A stretch of DNA of 64,000 bases, taken from assembly GCA_911728435.2 (NCBI GenBank), contig OU452202.1, positions 25,833,135 to 25,897,134 of the forward strand, given 5' to 3'. Under the pieces are notes generated by a model. The model was not told where the DNA came from and ran no database searches. It worked only from the letters and a program-made list of their open reading frames with translations. The position numbers and the translations under genes were made by a program. This stretch comes from Apoderus coryli (Eukaryota > Arthropoda > Insecta > Coleoptera > Attelabidae). Shown in pieces: positions 56,007-64,000 of this stretch (the stretch's first letter is position 1; each line of letters starts with the position of its first letter).

Positions 56007-57599
56007 TCTGCTTACAGTAGACCTTGAAATATGTCGATCATGATGTGTTTCATTGAACAGAGCACAAACCTAATCATAAGATCTTTTTTGATCGCCGTAA
56101 GCAACCATCATTAGGATTGTAATCCGATCGGCCTCGCTGAGGTGGTTTGACATCTCAAGAAAGTTCCAAAAGCACAGAGGTCTTTAAACGAACTGATTGA
56201 TTTGCGAACAGAGGTAATTTAGAATGAAGAAAGTAGGTAGTTGTAAATTCTAAATGAAAACTGGAAAAAGCAAAGTAAAACACAGCAGAGAAGTTAATAA
56301 TTTGATATTAATATAATAATAATACTTAATACGTTTATTTGCAGTTCATTTACATAAAAGAAAAAATTAGGATACATGAAAAGATATATAAAAAAAAGAA
56401 ACAAAAAATGTAAAAAATGATTAGAAATACGAAAAACTGCAAAAAGGATTAAAAAGGCGGTGAAAACTGATATCAAATTTTCATCCTGCTACACCATTAC
56501 GACTAAACCTGCCTTGAAATAGAAAAATATATTATGCATATACTTATATCAGATATAATTTACAGAGAAAAAAAAAGAGTACTTAAAACTAACTTTACAA
56601 ATTTATAAAAATCAATTAAATTAAAATCATAATACTTAATTAGCGCTAGTGAAATTGAATTGAATTTTATAAAATTAAATTAAATTGAATTGACACCAAT
56701 AATCGGGAAATCGAGAGAGACAAGGATCATCACGTAAACTTTTAAGGATTTATTCCAACGTGTAGGTATATTGGAAATTTTCAGATGACTATTTGAAGCA
56801 AATGTAAAGTAATTTCCAAATATAAATGAATTATTAATTTATCTGTGTGCCAATAAATATTAAAAAAGTTTATGTAACTTTGTTCGATGCAGGTGGTGCA
56901 GGAAAGACAACAATTAATATGGAGTCATACATACATACATGCGTTCTTAGAAATTATTATAAATTTTAATTATACACACTACACTCTCAGGATTTATGAA
57001 CAGATGTGCCGACGATTCCGTTTATACAACTAACAAAATACATGTGTATTATGATCTATGAAATTACTACTTTTTTCACAGCAAATATTTTATACAATAT
57101 GCTAGTGGAACTAATGCCTAAAGTTGCCTCGACCTCACAGTATCAATGTATGATAATCCTCGTTAAATTATCAGAGTTTCATAGTCGTATAGGACGGGGC
57201 TTACGAATGCTGAGATATCTAACTGTGACATGCACTTTATTGATGGACTTGCTGGTGGAAATGCATTATATCTTGCGATACCATCAGATCCATCAGATCT
57301 ATAAGAAGAAGGTCGAAAAATACAAATAATATAAAACGTAATATGGAGACAAAAACAAACTTACATACCATCTATACTGCACACACATGGGTTACGTCAA
57401 AAAGGTTATAAAAATTACATGTTTGACAAAGAGATGTTTTTGATGACATCTAGCGTGAGCAGGCAATATGCCCGGTGAAACACAGTTCACAAACGATGGC
57501 CGGACAAGAAGTAACAACTTCATTATATCCAAGTTGAATAAATTTTGGTGAGGTCGCGACTAGAAATTTCTTTAGTTATTTTATTGACTTTGAGAGATG
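56007..57599. other. Non-coding stretch
   Basis: No gene was recognised. A short FDAGGAGKT stretch at about 56884-56910 looks like a P-loop but lies in a frame that closes within 25 codons. A 107-codon frame at 57006-57329 has no known motif. Confidence 0.4.
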
Positions 57600-57975
57600 G
57601 ACAATTTATATAACATTTGTTGACAGGTGCTCAAAATAAGGCTCGAGTCGATCGGTGCCGTAAAATGCTTAAAAATACAACTGTGGTGAATGCAAAGCCG
57701 TATACCAAGAGCCAGAAAGAAAAGTCCAATCGGCAGTTCGTGTGCTTCAATTTGAAGAAAATCCATCAAAAGTTCTTCGTTCCCGGAGCGTTAAAATGCA
57801 AATGGTGGCGTGTTTCTTCACGAAAACCGATCATGTCCAATAACTTTCAGCCCAATGATGAGGAGCGGTTGAGGCCTGCAAAACACATGTCTTTCTGACT
57901 GGACAAAGTGCTTTGAAGGGTGGTTTCATCGCATGGCAAAGTGTATCTTAAGGAGAATATTTTGAAAAGCAATAC
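57600..57975 (+). pseudogene. Mariner (DD34D type) transposase remnant with internal deletion
   Basis: Pieces in several frames: AQNKARVDRCRKML, then YQEPERKVQSAVRVLQFE, NPSKVLRSRSVKMQMVACFF and TKTDHV. These match the central part of mariner transposases (NPTKV.RSRS..KQMVACFF.KTGH). It then jumps to a C-terminal VEACKTHV..DWTKCFEGWFHRMAKC and GEYFEKQY. The catalytic second and third Asp are lost in the gap. Confidence 0.72.
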
Positions 57976-58299
57976 ATTTTTTTTTTGGGGGTTTCAGGTT
58001 CCTGAAAACAAATCCTGATTTCTCAAAAAAAAAAAAAAATAAAAGAAAAAATAATTCTAGAACATAAAACAAGAAAGCAATAAAAATATTTTTGATAGAA
58101 TTAATTCGTTTGTTCTTTCTATTCTTGATACATAATAATAAATAAGCATTTATTCCTAACAAGTCAAACCCACTTACAGGAAAATCAAAAATACAAATTC
58201 GAATTAATTGAAAAAAAAAACATATCAAATCAAAAAGAAAAAACCAAAAAAAAACAACCAAATAACTACAAAACAATAAATGCAAACAATAAAAAAAAA
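57976..58299. other. A-rich and T-rich low-complexity stretch
   Basis: Many homopolymer runs; no gene. Confidence 0.4.
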
Positions 58300-58725
58300 T
58301 TAAGTAAATTTTTCTTTATTTGGGTTGTAGGTCGTAAATAATAAAACTCAGTTTTAAATATCACTAACGTTTCAATCTATATTAGATCATCCTCCCTAAT
58401 AGGACAAAAGAAACTCAAAAAAATTGTAAGTGTTACCTGTCTTCAAATATTATAATTCGATTGTTGTTTTTTTTATTTTAATATTTTGAATTTATGTTCC
58501 TGTTGTTCCAATGTGTTTTGTTTCTTTTTTTTCTTTTGTATAATTTTCAATTAATTGTTTTTTGATAATATTTTAAATGTATGCGTTCCTTCTTGATATA
58601 CATATAATTTGTATTTTTTTGCAGCACTCTGAGGATGATCTAATATAGATCGAAACGTTAGTGATATTTAAAACTGAGTTTTATTGTTTACGACCTACAA
58701 CCCAAATAAGGAAAAACTTACTTAA
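58300..58725. mobile_element. 426-bp foldback element with ~97-bp inverted ends
   Basis: The left arm from TTAAGTAAATTTTTC (58300) to about 58398 recurs inverted at about 58629-58725 with few mismatches; both contain TTTGGGTTGTAGGTCGTA and AAACTCAGTTTTAAATATC. TTAA is at both outer ends (58300-58303, 58722-58725), which could be target or terminus. The inner end of each arm carries the GGATGATCTAATATAGAT...GAAACGTTAG motif. The loop is T-rich. No coding capacity was seen. Confidence 0.85.
58629..58660 (+). ncRNA. Hammerhead-like motif in the foldback arm (candidate)
   Basis: CTGAGGA (58629-58635), T, then a perfect 6-bp stem GATCTA/TAGATC around ATA, then GAAA (58652-58655) and CGTTA. The core fits CUGANGA...GAAA but with one extra base before stem II. 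Activity is not shown. Confidence 0.25.
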
Positions 58726-58779
58726 ATATTTAACAGAAGGTCAAAAAAACTTAGCAAAATAAAAAAAATTGAATAAATA

Positions 58780-59794
58780 ATTCGGAATGTCAAAAATAAT
58801 CCAAAAATTAACACTCTCTGTCCAAGTACCTATTCAATTCCTCAAACAAATAAACACGACAGTCTAACTATTAACATTAAATACTACAAAAATCAAGGCG
58901 ATCAATAACAGTTCAATATTAAAAGAAAATACTTACTATCCATTAAGTAAACTATTAGTAATCGCGGACAAAGTTGATTGATGAAAACAGGACTTTGTAA
59001 CAAAATATTAGTCCTGGCTGGGCCCACAGTGAACGGCACGAGATGTCGAGCACCCAATCGCGGAACATGGAATCTAATACATCCCAATAGATATGGGCAA
59101 TCAACGGCGCAGTGCAATAATTTGGATAAAAACTTGACCGCGTGAATGTTTCTTCTGGTCAAGAGAGAAGGTTCATTAAAACGCAAGAGCAAAGACGCAT
59201 GATCTACTCCCCGTGGAGGATAAACATTGTCGGCTTTATAGGCTGATGAGACTCTAAGGATCTAATATGAGTACTATATATTAAGTTCCATATAATTGCG
59301 GCAAATTCCAGTTTAGATCTAACAAAAGCATACAACAAAAGCTTAACCGTGAAAACATCGTTGAATTGCCGACAATTCCTAATAATAAAACCCAACATTC
59401 TATTTACGCTCAATACTACACTGACGGTCTGCTGGATAAATGTAAATTCACCCAAATCTTTAATTTCGCTGAGCCTTTCCAAGGACTCATTGTTCAATTG
59501 ATAATCAAAATTCAATGCATTCTTTAGTCTGGAATAGCTAACGATCTTGCATGTAGATACATCAAGCTCTAAACGATTGTCCGTGCACCAGGTACACAGA
59601 GTGTTCAAATTACTCTGCAGATGACCGCAGTCATTCAGGGAATTAATGGACTGGAAGATCTTAAGATCGTCAGCATAAGCAAGCCTACCACACGTAAAAG
59701 ACTCAATTAGGTCATTAATGAAAATATTGAACAACAAAGGACCGAGATTGGAGCCCTGTGGAACCCCCAAGCTGGAAGAAAAAACAAAAGACAT
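58780..59794 (-). mobile_element. Jockey-like LINE 3' half
   Basis: Frame 59794-59204 reads GVPQGSNLGPLLFNIFIND (motif B), RLAYADDLKIF (motif C), TLCTWCTDNRLELDVSTCKI and NRMLGFIIRNCRQF. In-frame losses follow IKDLGEFT and IWNLIYS. A second frame (59192-58902) carries the C-terminus (FLSKLLHCAVDCPYL, PVFINQLCPRL). Motif A is missing through 5' truncation. The exact 3' border is unclear. Confidence 0.83.
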
Positions 59795-59799
59795 AACTA

Positions 59800-60695
59800 A
59801 AAACCCTCGTATTAGATATTTTGTTGATATATAGGAAGCAGGTAAATATACTTATTTGTTGAAACATAACAATTAGTTCAGTCATTGATAGTTATTACAT
59901 AACTACTATTGTGTTAATTTAAAACACATTTTAACCGGACTGTGTTTGATGTAAAAGTATCTTCATCCAATAAATATGGTTGTAACTATAGGTAATTGTG
60001 TAGGTGCCTAATCGTTAAACCGCATGCTATTAGATTTCACGGAAAGTTTTGTGGTTTCACAAGCATTACATGCACCCTACAAGGTTATTATACACGACGT
60101 CACCGTTCTCACACCAAGTAGAAGTTACAGCCCGGATCACAAAGTAGGCCGTACTCGTAGCCAGGGGGGATCAAGGGGGCCTTAACTTGCCTTATCCAAG
60201 TGTTCATGATTTAGGAAATACATGGTGATCAGAGTTATTATTTAATTTGTTTCTTTACTAGTATTATGGTGCTTCTTAGACTATTGACATGAAAATTTAG
60301 GGGTCGATGAATAAGTACTAAACCCAAATGTGTACAATTTTCAGAAATGTTCCGTTTTTTCAGATTCAGCCATGACTTATGAATGAATATTTTTTGAGGA
60401 CGAACTATCGCCTCAAGAATCTACGGATTAAAATATCGAAAATGAACCATAAATGATTTTTCACGAGGAAAATATTGTTCTTGCAGGTTTTAAAACCAGC
60501 AGTAGGTATACAGGGTGAAATTTTTTTTTCTCGTACCAAAAATCTAATTTTTAAGTAGTAAAAAAAGCAAATAAAATAAAATAACTTTGATCACCCTTGA
60601 TTTCCTAAACCATCAACATTTGGATAGGGTAAGTTTGTGTCAATCATTATTATTTAAACCGTGGTATCTCCAGTTAACGGTTGTCCCATTGCACA
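59800..60695. other. Non-coding stretch
   Basis: No gene was recognised. A lone TA-CAGGGTG end lies near 60511. Confidence 0.35.
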
Positions 60696-60806
60696 AGCCA
60701 GGAAAGACTAAACGGTTTGGCGTTAATGTCAATCGACCGCAGAATTGAGGAGGCAATTGATTTGTTTGCTGCACAGAAAGCCAGAAGACTAAATTTAATT
60801 TTGTAA
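60696..60806 (+). pseudogene. hAT-type transposase C-terminal scrap
   Basis: It reads SQERLNGLALMSIDRRI, then EEAIDLFAAQKARRLNL and a stop. This is the dimerisation tail seen in hAT-family transposases and their zinc-finger relatives (QERLS.LALL.I......ID.V...FA..K.RR). Only 36 codons remain and no ends were found. Confidence 0.62.
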
Positions 60807-60809
60807 TAA

Positions 60810-62297
60810 GGTGTTAATAGTTCTGTAAGTGTTTTCTAATAAGTATACTTACATTTTACTTTTTTTCTTAAAACAATTTTATGGCTTTCGACTGTTCCAA
60901 CATCCATCTCCAAAATGAATTCATTTATTTTTTAAGAATATTAGGCATTGCAGAAGCTAATAAATAGGAAAATTGTTGAATATTTTTAGTTTATTAGAAT
61001 GGTCTAATGAAATTTTTATACATGGTGAAAATTTCCACTTATTTGGTTCGATTTTCAACAATTTTTTCAGCATGAAAAATTAAAAGTTAACTTTTTGTTT
61101 AGTTTCATACTATAACCCTCCATGACTTTATGCAGTTCACATATCGAGCTAAAAGAAGTCCCTGTTCGTATCCACGAGCAGGATAAGCACCATCCTGCTT
61201 CCAGACCAAAAACCTACATTGTATTTTTTCTATTGAATGCTTAGGAATATAGAGCAAACAGGGCAATAAGTGCATGAACACTTATACAAAACTCTGACAG
61301 CTTCGCATTAAGAAGACTAGCTTCCTGAATTGTATTTGTTGGTATTAAAAAACTGACTGATGCTTACAAGAAGAGTGTTAAGAAGGCTGACACCAATTAA
61401 TTTGGAAAAAATAAACACAAAATTTATACTTGCACCGACATCCAACTTTCCTCGTTGGAGTTTAACGGGACTTCGGCACCATACTTTCTTGAAGAAAGTT
61501 TTGAATCAAACCGAGGGCAAGTCAGCAAATTTTCCTATCTATAACATGTAGAATTGAACGTGTTAACTGACAAAAACGAGTTAACTTATGGTTGGTAATT
61601 TATAGCCTTCCATATAGTAGAGAATTTTTTGCAGTCAGCATGGGCGTGCGCATTACACTATTGAAGCATATTGTGCCCTCATTTTTTTTAAATACAAACA
61701 ACAACATATTATGTCTCTCAACAGCTAGAAAATTGCAAAAATATCTTAAAAACAGGTCAATTTAAGTTTTAAAAATTACAATTACACATCTATAACGTAA
61801 GCAGGCCTGTAACTTTATCGCGCCTTAGATTTCATGCTTAGTAGACACGGTGGCACCAAGTGGTGCACTTTTATTATTATAGAAATTTTACGGCAATTTG
61901 TTAGTCATCAATGTTACCTGACCTAGGAATAATATTTCACAGAATTTTACTAAATAGATTAAAATTGGAAGCATTGCGACATTATTTTATTATTGATTTC
62001 AAAACAAATAGGAGCCTATAGGTACCAAACTAACTACATAATTTTACTTAAATACTTGATGAAACAAATAAATTGTCGTAGTATTTTTATGTTTTATCAA
62101 TTTTTTTCGGTGAAATAACGATTTACGAGGGTATAATGAAAAGTCTTAGACTTTTGATTTTCCAGCTTTTGTAAAACAGCCTCGCAGACCCAGAGAAAGT
62201 ATTGAAGTTAACATATCCTTGATAATATTCACTTTACGTCTTTTACGCATAATATAGGTACCTATACTTTTAATTTTATTTTTTAAGTTCGTATTTA
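60810..62297. other. Non-coding stretch
   Basis: No gene was recognised. A 63-codon frame at 61360-61551 has no known motif. Confidence 0.35.
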
Positions 62298-63030
62298 ATG
62301 ATTCTTAATAAAAGTCTCAAAATAAACATACAAAAGACAAAGTACATGATATTAAGCAGAAACCCTCCTCAAAATGCTGTGTTAAACTTGGAAGACCAAC
62401 CTATTGAACGAGTGCAAAACTTTAAATACCTTGGAACCAACATAAATGAACAATGGAATCCCGAACAGGAAATTTGCTGTCGCATACAACAAGCGAGGCA
62501 AGATTTCACAAGCCTAAGACCGTTTCTTTGCAACCTGACATTGTCCCTCAAATTAAGATGCAGAATGGTGCAGTGTTAAGTCTGGTCCATCCTGTTATAT
62601 GGAATGGAAACATGGACTCTGAAGATCCGGTCGATAAACAAGCTTGAGGCTTTTGAAATGTGGTGTCTAAGAAGGATGCTACGTATATCGTGGGTAGACC
62701 GAGTTCGAAATGAAGACGTTCTTAGAAGGGCGGGATGCGAAAGAGAACTTTTCAACATAATCAAGAAGCGGAAAATTGGATACCTGGGCCACATACTACG
62801 AGGAGAGAAGTACAAAATACCACAGATAATTCTCCAAGGAAAAATTGAAGGGAAGAGAGGAGTAGGACGTAAACAGATGTCCTGGTTGAGAAACATCAAG
62901 AACTGGACAGGCATTAGCAATACGGGCGAGCTCTGTCGCGCTGCGGAAGCAAGGACCCTTATTATGATGAGATAGTCGCCAACGCACTAGAAGTGTACGG
63001 CATTTTAAGAAGAAGAAGAATAAAAGTAAA
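62298..63030 (+). mobile_element. RTE-like LINE 3' part
   Basis: Frame 62298-62579 reads INIQKTKYMILSRN, PIERVQNFKYLGTNINEQW and IQQARQDF (after RT motif C). A frameshift leads to 62604-62975: METWTL, KLEAFEMWCLRRMLRISWVD, KKRKIGYLGHILRG, GKRGVGRKQMSWL. An AGAAGAAGAAGAATAA tail closes it near 63025. It is the same kind of element as 18558-19965. The catalytic part of RT is absent. Confidence 0.85.
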
Positions 63031-63549
63031 ACGTAAATAGATTGTAACTTCTCGTAAAAGAGAGATAAGAAAATATTACAAAGGAAAAGTTTTTTAATCG
63101 TTGATAGTATTGACTTGTACTTGATGAAAATTCATATTTAAACTTTTTAGTATAATAAAAACCACAGGATGCGTACTTAATCAGTAAATTAGCAGCATCA
63201 AAGTCGCTCTTATTTCAAAGTGGAAAAAAATCATATCAAATATAAACATATATCTGTTAAAATTGAAGATAAAAATACCTATTAATTTACTATTTATGTA
63301 ACTTTGAATAATATAACTTATACACCGAGACTCAAAGTTATTCAACATCAATGCATCTTGAAGCTTTCATGTTTTATCACCTAATTTATGTTATTTTTAT
63401 TTTTTTCATTAATATTCTATACAAAGAAAATTAAAACATTATGAAAATATAAATAACTGGCTATAGATGTTATTTTAGATCAATGTATATATAGTTTTTA
63501 TAAACCAGATGTTGATGCCTAAAATATAGCACAAAGTGGATGATATATA
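63031..63549. other. Non-coding AT-rich stretch
   Basis: Nothing was recognised. Confidence 0.35.
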
Positions 63550-63890
63550 CAGGGTGGTAAAGTTTAGTTTATTTTTTTGTTATAATTTTGCCACGAATTC
63601 AATTACAAACGTCATTGTCATTGTTGTTCAGAATTACTTTAATGCGTCTGTATATTAAAATTATATCATGCGGGATCATGTGATGAGATCACTGTGATTA
63701 TACTTAATACTCCCTTGTGCCACCTTGTAGCATTTAAATTTCAACCGAAAAATTTAATTTTATTTTGCGCCTCGTATATTTTAAAAATCTGCTATCATGC
63801 TTTTTACAGAACTTTTATATACACATTTTTATGCATTAGAAAAAATAAGGAAATCAAAATCATTAAAAATATTATTTTTGATATACCCTG
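63550..63890. mobile_element. TA-flanked 341-bp MITE candidate with CAGGGTR ends
   Basis: CAGGGTGG at 63550 and inverse CAGGGTAT (to 63890), each next to TA, are seven-base inverted ends. The interior is AT-rich and without coding capacity. The remaining 110 bases of the window hold nothing recognisable. Confidence 0.45.
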
Positions 63891-64000
63891 TATAGTAATC
63901 GTGAATTTGGTATTTGAATTTGTAGTTTTGACACAAGCAGACGTTTTTGTAAAAAATGACTTTTTCTTCTAAATCTACAAATAAAAAAGTTTTTCTTCTT

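Noticed and set aside
56884..56960. P-loop-like FDAGGAGKT stretch suggesting a Helitron or PIF1-type helicase
   Set aside because: The frame closes within about 25 codons and no other helicase motif follows.
57006..57329. 107-codon frame with Met/Leu-rich sequence
   Set aside because: No motif, signal or neighbouring exon signals support it as a gene.
1..64000. tRNA or rRNA genes
   Set aside because: No B-box-like GGTTCRAAYCC in a cloverleaf context and no rRNA-like block was noticed on reading. A tRNAscan run would settle it.

Overview
This is an AT-rich animal genome window that looks like an insect. It holds one recognisable host gene in a dense mixture of transposable elements (TEs) and satellite-like arrays. 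The insect reading rests on the host protein, which resembles the Scylla/Charybdis/REDD1 (DDIT4) family, on metazoan GT-AG introns, and on the TE mix: Jockey/CR1/I-like and RTE-like LINEs, a Penelope-like GIY-YIG fragment, DD41D and other mariner-type transposases, a P-element relative, a hAT tail and a MADF-coding foldback element. The species cannot be fixed from the sequence.

The host gene lies on the minus strand. Three coding exons (27803-27758, 26123-25781, 23961-23880) join in phase into a 156-residue protein. A TATA box sits at 28018-28011. Intron 1 carries a mariner scrap. Intron 2 is mostly filled by a 1.3-kb element with roughly 330-bp inverted arms, and also holds a 26-bp perfect hairpin and a hammerhead-like motif.

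Left of the gene (1-23,000): a LINE tail with a 10-bp target duplication, a Penelope GIY-YIG fragment, a TA-flanked 3.3-kb element enclosing a satellite array (3796-7140), a second related array (8411-10180), a decayed mariner-type transposase (11494-12926), a LINE interrupted by a 531-bp MADF-coding element (13240-14578), a candidate element with short inverted ends (16295-17590), an RTE-like LINE (18558-19965), and a degenerate array of about 140-bp monomers with a 789-bp higher-order duplication.

Right of the gene (28,700-64,000): at least eight LINE copies, most of them 5' truncated; a family of repeats beginning CARGGTGTTTC; a 50-bp tandem array (33101-33460); two similar DD41D elements in opposite orientation around a CR1-like LINE; a P-element remnant; several foldback elements; and hAT and mariner scraps. 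Nearly every retroelement and transposase frame is broken by stops, frameshifts or deletions. The longest open ones are the DD41D frame at 42336-43343 and reverse-transcriptase frames at 40001, 51832 and 54706.

The points most worth following are structural: an inverted-repeat element built around a palindrome-rich satellite, a repeat family whose hairpin loop occurs in both orientations, and a recurring CTGANGA...GAAA motif that resembles a hammerhead ribozyme core.
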